From assembly GCA_030536675.1 (NCBI GenBank), contig JAUNPM010000045.1:2616-10016 (forward strand): a stretch of 7,401 nt of DNA, in the 5' to 3' direction. The number at the start of each line of letters is the position of its first letter. The stretch's first letter is position 1. The notes beneath the pieces were generated by a model that was not told the origin of the DNA, searched no databases, and saw only the letters and a program-made list of their open reading frames with translations. The position numbers were made by a program, and so were the translations under genes. Below are positions 1 to 6,060 of the stretch, piece by piece. Source of the stretch: Clostridia bacterium. GTDB taxonomy: Bacteria; Bacillota; Clostridia; Lachnospirales; CAG-274.

Positions 1-756
1 ATAAAAATAATTATGCACGGCTGTAACGGTAAAATGGGAAAAGTTATATGTGAGCTTGTTAAAAATGACAATGAGGCTGAAATTGTGGCAGGTGTGGATA
101 TGACTGCAAGCAATACGGATTTTCCCGTTTACACAAATATTAATGACTGCGGTATTGAAGCTGACGTTATTATTGACTTTTCAACTGCCTCCGCTGTGCC
201 GGGAGTAATTGAATATGCTGAGAGGGCAGGTATACCTGCTGTAATATGTACAACGGGATTAAGCCAAGAAACGGAAAATATGATAAACAAAGCCGCTGAA
301 AAGGTGGCAATGTTTAAAAGTGCAAATATGAGCCTTGGAATTAATCTTATAGCTGCAATACTTAAAAAGTACAGTGAGGTTTTGTATGATGCGGGATTTG
401 ATGTTGAAATCGTTGAAAGACATCATAATCAGAAAATTGACGCTCCAAGCGGCACGGCAATTTTACTTGGTGACGCAGTAAATGAAGGTGTAGGCGGTCA
501 GCTTGAATATGTTTATGACAGAAGCAAGGTGAGAGAAAAGAGAGAAAGACGTGAGCTTGGATTTTCAGCTGTAAGAGGCGGAACAATTGTAGGGGATCAC
601 GAGGTCATATTTGCGGGAAAGGATGAGGTAATTGAATTTACTCATTCCGCACACAGTAAAGAAGTATTTGCCGTGGGCGCTGTGAAGGCTGCAAAATTTA
701 TAAAAGGCAAAAAGCCCGGAAGATATGATATGCAGGACGTTATGAAGGAAATTTAA
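1..756 (+). CDS. dapB: 4-hydroxy-tetrahydrodipicolinate reductase, 5' end cut by window edge
   Basis: DapB reduces 4-hydroxy-tetrahydrodipicolinate with NAD(P)H in the cytoplasmic diaminopimelate/lysine pathway, which feeds peptidoglycan and protein synthesis. The reading frame is open from base 1 (codons for I-K-I-I precede the first visible Met at 13). The glycine-rich nucleotide loop HGCNGKMG follows directly, so the true start lies a few codons outside the window. Visible family marks are FSTAS, CTTGLS, SANMSLGINL, the catalytic segment ERHHNQKIDAPSGTA (paired His, Lys, and the substrate-binding DAPSGTA) and the C-terminal RGGTIVGDHEV and FTHSAHS blocks. About 251 residues are present, close to the usual family length, and the gene looks intact. 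No terminator follows it, and the kinase gene starts 102 bases later, so read-through is likely. dapA would be a common upstream neighbour but is not visible here. Confidence 0.96.
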   Translation: MKIIMHGCNGKMGKVICELVKNDNEAEIVAGVDMTASNTDFPVYTNINDCGIEADVIIDFSTASAVPGVIEYAERAGIPAVICTTGLSQETENMINKAAEKVAMFKSANMSLGINLIAAILKKYSEVLYDAGFDVEIVERHHNQKIDAPSGTAILLGDAVNEGVGGQLEYVYDRSKVREKRERRELGFSAVRGGTIVGDHEVIFAGKDEVIEFTHSAHSKEVFAVGAVKAAKFIKGKKPGRYDMQDVMKEI

Positions 757-757
757 A

Positions 758-832
758 GTGCTTGTGGAGCCTATTAATGTGATATTAAATAAAATTACGG
801 CTTCGGCGGCACAGATATTTTCAGCTTTGTAA
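758..832 (+). other. possible 24-codon ORF between dapB and the kinase gene
   Basis: A GTG codon lies one base after the dapB stop and opens a 24-codon frame ending in TAA. An AAGGA sequence inside the last dapB codons sits 8 bases upstream, which is good ribosome-binding spacing. The peptide would begin MLVEPINVILNKI and be mildly amphipathic. I recognise no family. It is the only open frame of note before the kinase and so the only positional candidate for a small antitoxin-like partner. At this length it could easily be chance. Confidence 0.15.
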
Positions 833-858
833 AGAAATATACTTCGGGAGGAATAGGT

Positions 859-1422
859 ATGAGTATTTATACAATAATTGCAGGTGTAAACGGCACAGGC
901 AAATCCAGCTTAAGAGGTGTATTGGAAGGACAGAATGTTAATCTCGGGCACATAATCGATCCTGACGTAATAGCAAAAGAAAACAACAACGATTTAATAA
1001 AGGCAGCTAAAATTGCCGTATCAAAAATAAGAGATTGTTTATATAAAAATATTTCATTTACACAGGAAACGACCTTGTCGGGCAGAACAGTGTTAAACAC
1101 AATAAAGCAGGCAAGAAAGCGGGGATATTATGTAACTCTTTATTATATAGGCTTAAGCAGTGTAGAAGAAAGTCTTATGAGAATTGCCAACAGAGTAAGA
1201 AAGGGCGGTCATAATATTCCCGAAAATGCTGTAAGAAAAAGATTCAGCAAAAGGTTTGATACACTTGTTGAGGTAATTTCCTATTGTGATGAAGTGAATT
1301 TTTATGACAATGAAAATGGATTTGTTAAGGTAGCGGAAATAAAGAACGGTCAATTCAGATATATTAACGGATACAGACCTCAATGGATATCGGAATTAAA
1401 TAATATGCTGAAGGATGAATAA
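859..1422 (+). CDS. zeta-toxin-like P-loop kinase (predicted ATPase, COG4185 type)
   Basis: This 187-residue cytoplasmic protein begins with a strand and a Walker A loop, GVNGTGKS at residues 9-16. It then shows DPDVIAKE near 34-41, ETTLSG at 70-75, and a C-terminal NRVRKGGHNIPE segment at 111-122 followed by a basic RKRF. That order matches the zeta-toxin/COG4185 family of small kinases. Characterised zeta toxins phosphorylate UDP-N-acetylglucosamine and are held by an epsilon antitoxin. Whether this one uses that substrate is unknown. The start at 859 is supported by GGGAGG ending 6-7 bases upstream. There is no obvious antitoxin gene on either side: dapB is upstream and a terminator downstream. 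Length is normal and no key motif is missing. It could be a solitary housekeeping or resistance kinase rather than a toxin. Family assignment is firm, function is not. Confidence 0.82.
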   Translation: MSIYTIIAGVNGTGKSSLRGVLEGQNVNLGHIIDPDVIAKENNNDLIKAAKIAVSKIRDCLYKNISFTQETTLSGRTVLNTIKQARKRGYYVTLYYIGLSSVEESLMRIANRVRKGGHNIPENAVRKRFSKRFDTLVEVISYCDEVNFYDNENGFVKVAEIKNGQFRYINGYRPQWISELNNMLKDE

Positions 1423-1482
1423 AATGCTGCTGATTTTAAATATTGTTCCTATTGAACGATAAAATTTAATATTTGTTATTCT

Positions 1483-1520
1483 AAAGCCTAATGACTATGT
1501 GTTGTTAGGCTTTTTATTTT
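1483..1520 (+). terminator. rho-independent terminator after the kinase gene
   Basis: AAAGCCTAATGAC pairs with GTTGTTAGGCTTT to form a 13-bp stem (two G-T wobbles) around a 5-base loop TATGT. A T-rich tract, TTTTTATTTT, follows at 1511-1520. It lies 60 bases after the kinase stop and closes the dapB-kinase unit. Confidence 0.88.
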
Positions 1521-1541
1521 GCAAATATTTTTATTTATAAT
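1513..1541 (+). promoter_or_regulatory. weak promoter candidate for the DUF305 gene
   Basis: A perfect TATAAT lies at 1536-1541. The hexamer 17 bases upstream, TTTATT at 1513-1518, is a poor -35 and overlaps the T tract of the preceding terminator. Because that terminator separates the DUF305 gene from upstream transcription, a promoter must lie between about 1521 and 1595, and this is the best match I see. AT-rich sequence makes a chance match quite possible. Confidence 0.25.
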
Positions 1542-1579
1542 TGGGAATAGCTCTCTTTTGGGCGTATATGCATAATATT

Positions 1580-1604
1580 AAAGGAGAGGACCAAGTAAAG
1601 GAGG
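1580..1604 (+). promoter_or_regulatory. two successive Shine-Dalgarno sequences before the DUF305 gene
   Basis: AAAGGAGAGG at 1580-1589 and a near-perfect AAAGGAGG at 1597-1604 stand in tandem. The second ends 6 bases before ATG 1611 and fixes that start. The first has no start codon at working distance, so it is either a spare anti-SD contact or the trace of another start. Confidence 0.7.
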
Positions 1605-1610
1605 ATCACA

Positions 1611-2198
1611 ATGGACAGACGACACAAATTGAGTAATGTGACAAAGGAATATATTGAGGAATACAGCTGCATACTTGATAAAATGATAATGGGTATGACA
1701 AGTGCCGAGCTTGGTGAAAGTATTTCCTGTAATTTTATTAATCAAATGATACCTCATCATAGGGGAGCAATAGAAATGTCCGAAAACATATTAAAGTATA
1801 CTACTGATATTACATTGCAGTCAATAGCGGAAAACATTATTGTTTCTCAAAAAGAAAGCATAAAAAATATGGATAAGATAAAGTGCTGCTGCTGTGAAAC
1901 AAAAAACTGTTCAAGAGATGTATGGATATATCAAAACAGAACAAATCAGATAATGAATGTTATGTTTGAAAAAATGGGAAATGCTCCTGTTACAAACAAT
2001 ATAAACTGTGACTTTATATGGGAAATGATACCTCATCATATGGGTGCCGTTGAAATGTCCGAAAATACTCTTAGATTTGACATATGCAAAGGTCTTGTGC
2101 CTATACTTGATGAAATTATAAAATCACAGAAAAAAGGAATAATGGAAATGCACAGGCTTGCAAATGTGCTGGGCTGCAGGTGCGGTCAATGTATGTAA
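1611..2198 (+). CDS. tandem-duplicated DUF305 protein with cysteine clusters
   Basis: This 195-residue protein holds two copies of a DUF305 (ferritin-like helical) module. Residues 41-90 and 134-183 align without gaps, each with MIPHHxGAxEMSEN (MIPHH at 46-50 and 139-143). DUF305 proteins are mostly uncharacterised. Cyanobacterial CopM, a member, binds copper through His/Met-rich helices, so metal binding through the paired His, Met and Glu residues is a reasonable inference. Between the modules is C92-C95 (four Cys in a row) plus C100, and the C-terminus carries CRCGQC at 189-194. C40 and C133 sit at the same place just before each module. There is no signal peptide or membrane segment, so the protein should be cytoplasmic, unlike many secreted family members. 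Its gene stands alone between two terminators with a strong ribosome site. A metal chaperone, store or sensor is possible, but no substrate is shown by the sequence. Confidence 0.8.
   Translation: MDRRHKLSNVTKEYIEEYSCILDKMIMGMTSAELGESISCNFINQMIPHHRGAIEMSENILKYTTDITLQSIAENIIVSQKESIKNMDKIKCCCCETKNCSRDVWIYQNRTNQIMNVMFEKMGNAPVTNNINCDFIWEMIPHHMGAVEMSENTLRFDICKGLVPILDEIIKSQKKGIMEMHRLANVLGCRCGQCM
1731..1880 (+). repeat. DUF305 module, copy 1 (residues 41-90)
   Basis: This is the first of two internal repeats in the DUF305 gene, offset from copy 2 by exactly 279 bases (93 codons). In my hand alignment 24 of 50 residues are identical with no gap. The core motif is also identical at DNA level: the 18 bases at 1744-1761 and the 14 bases at 1773-1786 recur in copy 2. 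Confidence 0.85.
2010..2159 (+). repeat. DUF305 module, copy 2 (residues 134-183)
   Basis: This is the second copy of the internal repeat, with MIPHHMGAVEMSEN at its core. The identical DNA blocks lie at 2023-2040 and 2052-2065. Outside this core the copies have drifted, above all in the loop after the MSEN motif. Confidence 0.85.
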
Positions 2199-2224
2199 CA
2201 GCAAACGTGTGGCGTTAATATATG

Positions 2225-2264
2225 GGACAGATTTTGAAATTAAGAGATCTGTCCTTAAATTTTT
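2225..2264 (+). terminator. rho-independent terminator after the DUF305 gene
   Basis: GGACAGAT (2225-2232) pairs perfectly with ATCTGTCC (2247-2254). The stem can extend inward by three T-G/T-A pairs. TTAAATTTTT follows. It lies about 27 bases after the DUF305 stop and isolates that gene from the pst operon. The next hundred bases (about 2265-2372) hold nothing I can assign. Confidence 0.8.
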
Positions 2265-2373
2265 GTAAAATATTAAAATGATTATTAAAAAGAAATGTAA
2301 AATCAAGTGTCGGGACAATGGGGCATATGACGGAAATGGGCTTAAACAGCTGTGTTTTACGGGAAAATACTAT

Positions 2374-2422
2374 TTTACAGAAATTTTACAAATTCATAAC
2401 TAAAATCTGATAGATGTTGACA
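2374..2422 (+). promoter_or_regulatory. putative PhoP-binding Pho-box array upstream of pstS
   Basis: TTTACA occurs at 2374-2379 and 2385-2390, separated by exactly 5 bases. Continuing the 11-base period gives ATAACT at 2396-2401 and CTGATA at 2407-2412 (each 4 of 6 to TT[ACT]A[CT]A). TTGACA at 2417-2422 (5 of 6) falls one base short of the period. Bacillus PhoP sites are direct repeats of this hexamer with about 5-base spacers, usually upstream of or overlapping the -35 region, as here. The match and the position before pstS support phosphate-starvation activation. The outer repeats are weak and could be chance in AT-rich DNA. Confidence 0.68.
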
Positions 2423-2439
2423 ATATTTTTATATATAAT
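2411..2439 (+). promoter_or_regulatory. pst operon promoter with consensus -10 and poor -35
   Basis: TATAAT at 2434-2439 is a perfect -10. The -35 position 17 bases upstream (2411-2416, TAGATG) is far from consensus and overlaps the end of the Pho-box array, the usual design of an activator-dependent promoter. Transcription would start near 2446 and give a leader of roughly 37 bases. Confidence 0.6.
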
Positions 2440-2482
2440 CTTTTTTGTAAATAAACAAAAAACTTATAAGGAGATTTTTAAA

Positions 2483-3352
2483 ATGAAGAAAGCAATTAAA
2501 TTAATGGTATCTGCTGTTTTGGCTGCTACAATGTTAGTTGGCTGCGGAAGCACGGGAAGTGATGAAAATACAAACGGTGAGGCTTCAACAGAGTCAAGCG
2601 CTTCATCAAGCAGCGGCAGTGATGATGTAATTACAATGAGCGGTTCAACTTCAATGGAAAAGCTTTGTAATACATTAAAGGAAGAATATATGAACAAAAC
2701 AGGTGTTGAGATCGACGTTCAGTTCACAGGTTCAGGTGCAGGTATTCAGGCTGTAACAGACGGTACAGTTGATATTGGAAACTCTTCAAGAGCTTTAAAG
2801 GATGAAGAAAAATCAGGCGGACTTGCTGAAAACATTGTTGCTTTAGACGGTATCGGTATTATTGTTGACAAGGCAAACACTGTAACAGATATTACAAAGG
2901 ATGATCTTGCAAAGATATATAAGGGTGAAATAAAGAACTGGAGCGAATTGGGCGGTTCAGATTCTGCGATCATAGTTATCGGAAGAGAGGCTTCTTCAGG
3001 TACAAGAGGTGCTTTTGAAGAAATTTTAGGTATAGAAGATCAGTGTCAGTATGCTCAGGAGATAAACTCAACAGGTGCTGTAATGGCTAAGGTTGCTTCT
3101 ACACCCGGTGCTGTGGGATATGTTTCACTTGATGTAATTGATGATACTGTTTCAACTTTAAAGGTTGACGGTGTTGAAGCTACAGCAGAAAACATTAAGA
3201 ATGGTACATATACTGTTCAAAGACCTTTCGTAATGGCAACTAAGGGTGAAATATCAGAGCAAAGACAGCCCGTACAGGATTTCTTTAACTGGCTTGACAG
3301 TGAGGAAGGTCAGAATATTATAACAAAGGTCGGTCTTGTTACTACTAAGTAA
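2483..3352 (+). CDS. pstS: phosphate-binding lipoprotein of the Pst ABC transporter
   Basis: PstS binds inorganic phosphate outside the membrane and delivers it to PstC-PstA. The 289-residue product starts with a lipoprotein signal: a KK pair, a hydrophobic stretch and the lipobox LVGC, with Cys21 as the lipidated residue. A flexible linker rich in Ser, Thr, Gly and acidic residues covers about 22-48. Phosphate-site blocks follow: GSTSM at 54-58, FTGSGAG at 81-87, D97 with SSR at 101-103, and GREASSGTR at 167-175. The start at 2483 is chosen because AAGGAG lies 9 bases upstream and the signal peptide begins there. It is the first gene of the operon, directly behind the Pho boxes, and ends 36 bases before pstC. 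The gene looks complete. Confidence 0.95.
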   Translation: MKKAIKLMVSAVLAATMLVGCGSTGSDENTNGEASTESSASSSSGSDDVITMSGSTSMEKLCNTLKEEYMNKTGVEIDVQFTGSGAGIQAVTDGTVDIGNSSRALKDEEKSGGLAENIVALDGIGIIVDKANTVTDITKDDLAKIYKGEIKNWSELGGSDSAIIVIGREASSGTRGAFEEILGIEDQCQYAQEINSTGAVMAKVASTPGAVGYVSLDVIDDTVSTLKVDGVEATAENIKNGTYTVQRPFVMATKGEISEQRQPVQDFFNWLDSEEGQNIITKVGLVTTK

Positions 3353-3388
3353 TTAAATCGTATGTTTAAATAGCTTGAGGTGGATTTA

Positions 3389-4384
3389 ATGGAAAAAACG
3401 ATCTCTTTAAGCAGTAAGGGAGCTGCCGAGAAAAAAGTCGGCAGCTCAACTACTGTTAAGGTAATGACTATAAAAGGCGGAAACAGAAGCAAATCCTTTA
3501 TGGAAGAGCTTATGAAGATTATATTTACCGTATGCGGCTTTGCAGCAGTTGCGGCAGTAGGAGCAATTACTTTATATATGCTTATTGCAGGTGTGCCTGC
3601 CATATTCAAAGTGGGAATTGCCGAAATGCTTTTTGGCACCGTTTGGGCACCTACAGCTGCCGAACCAAGCTTCGGTATAGCTTATATTGTGCTTACTTCA
3701 ATTATAGGTACGGCAGCAGCTATAGTAATAGGTGTGCCTATAGGTCTTTTGACCGCAGTGTTTATGTCAGAGGTTGCAACTCCCAATGTAGCAAAGGCAG
3801 TTAAGCCTGCAGTTGAGCTGCTTGCGGGCATACCTTCAATTGTTTACGGCTTGCTTGGTCTTTTGATAATAAATCCTTTAATGGGTAAATTGGAACAGAT
3901 GATATTTGCAAATTCAGAAACTCACATTATGAACGGCGGTGCAAATCTTATATCAGCGGTAATTGTACTTGCAATAATGATATTGCCTACAGTAATAAAC
4001 AGTTCCGAAACTGCATTAAGAGCAGTGCCTATGCATATGCGCCAGGCAAGCCTTGCCCTTGGTGCAACACCTACACAGACTATTTTCAAAGTGACTATAC
4101 CTGCGGCAAAGTCAGGCATCATAACTGCTGTTGTGCTTGGTGTAGGACGTGCCGTTGGTGAAGCAATGGCTATTGTACTTGTATCGGGAAATGCAGTCAA
4201 CATACCTTTGCCTTTCAATTCAGTAAGGTTCCTTACAACAGGTATAGTATCAGAAATGGGCTATGCATCAGGACTTCACAGAGAGGCTCTTTTCACAATA
4301 GGTCTTGTGTTGTTTGTATTTATTATGATAATAAACATTGTTATAAACAGAATATTAAAGGGTGGTGAGACAAATGAAAAATAG
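3389..4384 (+). CDS. pstC: phosphate ABC transporter permease PstC
   Basis: PstC is one of two membrane subunits of the high-affinity phosphate importer. The product has 331 residues, with a hydrophilic, Lys- and Ser-rich cytoplasmic stretch of about 40 residues before the first membrane helix (near 43-67). The hydrophobicity pattern suggests six helices in all, ending with one at about 300-322. The ABC-contact (EAA) loop lies around 218-244 and includes ALGATPTQTIFKVTIPAA; LLAGIPSIVYG at 144-154 is another Pst permease mark. ATG 3389 is preferred because GAGGTGG ends 5 bases upstream. The in-frame GTG at 3380 is part of that ribosome site. A perfect DNA hairpin (3420-3447) sits within the first codons. 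The last codons overlap the start of pstA by 11 bases, which suggests translational coupling. Confidence 0.94.
   Translation: MEKTISLSSKGAAEKKVGSSTTVKVMTIKGGNRSKSFMEELMKIIFTVCGFAAVAAVGAITLYMLIAGVPAIFKVGIAEMLFGTVWAPTAAEPSFGIAYIVLTSIIGTAAAIVIGVPIGLLTAVFMSEVATPNVAKAVKPAVELLAGIPSIVYGLLGLLIINPLMGKLEQMIFANSETHIMNGGANLISAVIVLAIMILPTVINSSETALRAVPMHMRQASLALGATPTQTIFKVTIPAAKSGIITAVVLGVGRAVGEAMAIVLVSGNAVNIPLPFNSVRFLTTGIVSEMGYASGLHREALFTIGLVLFVFIMIINIVINRILKGGETNEK
3420..3447 (+). other. perfect 10-bp hairpin inside the pstC N-terminal codons
   Basis: GAGCTGCCGA (3420-3429) and TCGGCAGCTC (3438-3447) are exact reverse complements around the loop GAAAAAAG. This is GC-rich for the region and has no T tract after it, so it is not an ordinary terminator. 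It begins 67 bases after the pstS stop, within the low-complexity start of PstC. It may act in the mRNA as a stability or processing element that lets pstS accumulate above the permease genes. The structure is certain, the role is inferred. Confidence 0.6.
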
Positions 4385-5231
4385 TATATGTCAAAAGCAG
4401 ATAAGAATAAGTGATAATATACTTAGGTTTTTCATTTATCTTTCTGCATTGATCTCTGTGGGAATACTTATAGGCATTATAGGCTATGTGGCTTTCAGAG
4501 GAATTGGAAGTATAAGCTGGCAGTTCCTTTCAACAGTGACTTCCGAATTAAACGGCACTTTCGGTATTATAGGAAACATTGTAAATACTCTTTATATTAT
4601 TATAATTTCACTGCTTATTGCAACACCTATAGGTATAGGTGCGGCAGTGTATCTTACGGAATATGCAAAGCCCGGTAAGGTAGTAAGACTTATTGAATTT
4701 ACAACGGAAACTCTTGCAGGTATTCCGTCTATTATATATGGCTTGTTCGGTATGGCATTTTTCGGTATTTCACTTAAGTTAGGTACATCTATTTTATGTG
4801 GCTGCTTAACTTTGACAATTATGGTTCTTCCTCTTATTATAAGAACTACTCAGGAATCTCTTAAAACAGTTCCTTTGGGATACAGAACAGGTGCTCTCGG
4901 CATAGGCGCCACAAAGTGGTATATGATAAGAACGATTATTTTACCAAGTGCATTGCCCGGTATCGTAACAGCAGTCATATTAAGTGTGGGTCGAATTGTG
5001 GGAGAGTCAGCTGCATTGCTTTTTACGGCAGGTTCAGGGTATTATTTGCCTAAGCATTTATTCAGTCACGTGCTTAAATCAGGTGGTACACTTACTATTG
5101 AAATGTACCTGAGAATGGAAAGAGGAGAGTTTGACAATGCCTTTGGTATTGCTCTTGTACTTGTTGTGATCGTACTTATTATAAATGCTCTTACAAAGGT
5201 AATAACTAACAATATGAAAAAGTCTGCATAA
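4374..5231 (+). CDS. pstA: phosphate ABC transporter permease PstA
   Basis: PstA is the second membrane subunit and pairs with PstC to form the phosphate path. The product has 285 residues, a usual length. A first membrane helix lies at about 19-41 and a second near 69-94. TLAGIPSIIYGLFG at 113-126 parallels the same block in PstC. The ABC-contact loop runs about 172-197 (ALGIGATKWYMIR, then LPSALPGI) and is followed by SVGRIVGESAALL. ATG 4374 is used because GGTGGTGAG lies just upstream within the end of pstC. The start overlaps the pstC stop (4382-4384), typical of coupled membrane partners made in equal amounts. pstB begins 17 bases after the stop. Confidence 0.94.
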   Translation: MKNSICQKQIRISDNILRFFIYLSALISVGILIGIIGYVAFRGIGSISWQFLSTVTSELNGTFGIIGNIVNTLYIIIISLLIATPIGIGAAVYLTEYAKPGKVVRLIEFTTETLAGIPSIIYGLFGMAFFGISLKLGTSILCGCLTLTIMVLPLIIRTTQESLKTVPLGYRTGALGIGATKWYMIRTIILPSALPGIVTAVILSVGRIVGESAALLFTAGSGYYLPKHLFSHVLKSGGTLTIEMYLRMERGEFDNAFGIALVLVVIVLIINALTKVITNNMKKSA

Positions 5232-5248
5232 TTGAAAGAGGTATAAAA

Positions 5249-6004
5249 ATGGAATCTAAGATAAGCGTAACTAATCTGAATTTATACTATGGCAGTAACC
5301 ATGCTTTAAAAAATGTAAGTATGGAAATTCCTCAAAAAGAGGTAACTGCTTTTATAGGACCTTCGGGCTGTGGAAAATCCACTTTCCTTAAAACCTTAAA
5401 CAGAATGAACGACCTTGTTGACGGTGTTAAAATAGACGGCAAGGTTTTAATAGACGGAGAGGACATTTACGGCAGTGATGTTGACACTACTCTTTTGAGA
5501 AAAAAGGTAGGTATGGTATTTCAGCAGCCTAACCCCTTCCCTATGAGTATTTATGACAACATTGCCTATGGTCCCAGAATACACGGAATAAAAAACAGAT
5601 CTGAGCTTGATGAGATAGTTGAAACGTCTTTAAGGGGTGCCGCAATATTTGATGAGGTTAAGGACAGACTTAAAAAATCCGCCCTTGGTCTTTCAGGCGG
5701 TCAGCAGCAGAGATTGTGCATAGCAAGAGCTTTGGCTGTTAAGCCCGATGTGCTTCTTATGGATGAGCCTACATCAGCTCTTGACCCTATTTCAACCTTA
5801 AAGGTAGAGGAGCTTATGGCTGAGCTTAAAAAGGACTATACTGTTGTAATCGTTACTCATAATATGCAGCAGGCAACAAGAATTGCTGATAATACGGCGT
5901 TTTTCCTTGTAGGTGAAATGGTTGAAATGAATAAAACTGAAGTACTGTTCTCAAGACCTATGGATAAGAGAACAGAAGATTATATTACAGGTAGATTCGG
6001 TTAA
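5249..6004 (+). CDS. pstB: phosphate ABC transporter ATP-binding protein PstB
   Basis: PstB is the cytoplasmic ATPase that drives phosphate import through PstC-PstA. All ABC motifs are intact in its 251 residues: Walker A GPSGCGKST at 37-45, Q-loop Gln around 92 (QQPNPFPMS), signature LSGGQ at 148-152, Walker B LLMDEP with Asp172-Glu173, D-loop SALD at 176-179, and switch His204 in VTHNMQQA. The QPNPFPMSI segment and the NRMNDL segment after Walker A are characteristic of PstB among ABC ATPases. AAAGAGG ends 7 bases before ATG 5249. Length and motif order are standard. Confidence 0.97.
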   Translation: MESKISVTNLNLYYGSNHALKNVSMEIPQKEVTAFIGPSGCGKSTFLKTLNRMNDLVDGVKIDGKVLIDGEDIYGSDVDTTLLRKKVGMVFQQPNPFPMSIYDNIAYGPRIHGIKNRSELDEIVETSLRGAAIFDEVKDRLKKSALGLSGGQQQRLCIARALAVKPDVLLMDEPTSALDPISTLKVEELMAELKKDYTVVIVTHNMQQATRIADNTAFFLVGEMVEMNKTEVLFSRPMDKRTEDYITGRFG

Positions 6005-6015
6005 TAAAATATATG

Positions 6016-6044
6016 ATATACTTCATAAATGTAATTAAGTATAT
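6016..6044 (+). other. AT-rich hairpin between pstB and phoU
   Basis: ATATACTT (6016-6023) and AAGTATAT (6037-6044) pair perfectly around a 13-base loop. The stem is only A/T rich apart from two G-C pairs, so it is weak. It ends 4 bases before the phoU ribosome site and could modestly affect phoU translation or mRNA cleavage. Confidence 0.3.
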
Positions 6045-6060
6045 TTGCGGGAGGTAAAAT

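Noticed and set aside
362..586. Reverse-strand ORFs across the window, for example opposite dapB, pstS, pstC and rarA
   Set aside because: They lie opposite strongly supported genes, have no ribosome sites of note and resemble no protein family.
1521..1610. Copper-responsive operator (CsoR- or CopY-like) before the DUF305 gene
   Set aside because: I looked for GC-rich palindromes of those kinds and found only the short ATGCAT dyad near 1568, which is not diagnostic.
2318..2410. 30-codon ORF upstream of pstS
   Set aside because: No ribosome site, composition like non-coding DNA, and it runs through the Pho boxes.
2417..2439. TTGACA plus TATAAT as a standard promoter
   Set aside because: The spacer is only 11 bases, too short for sigma-A; TTGACA is better read as a possible last Pho-box repeat.
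2414..2482. N-terminal extension of PstS from ATG 2414
   Set aside because: It overlaps the promoter, has no ribosome site and would put 23 residues before a clear lipoprotein signal peptide that starts at 2483.
3380..3388. GTG start for pstC at 3380
   Set aside because: The GTG lies within the GAGGTGG ribosome site that serves ATG 3389.
4362..4373. GTG start for pstA at 4362
   Set aside because: It belongs to the GGTGGTGAG ribosome site; ATG 4374 is well spaced from it.
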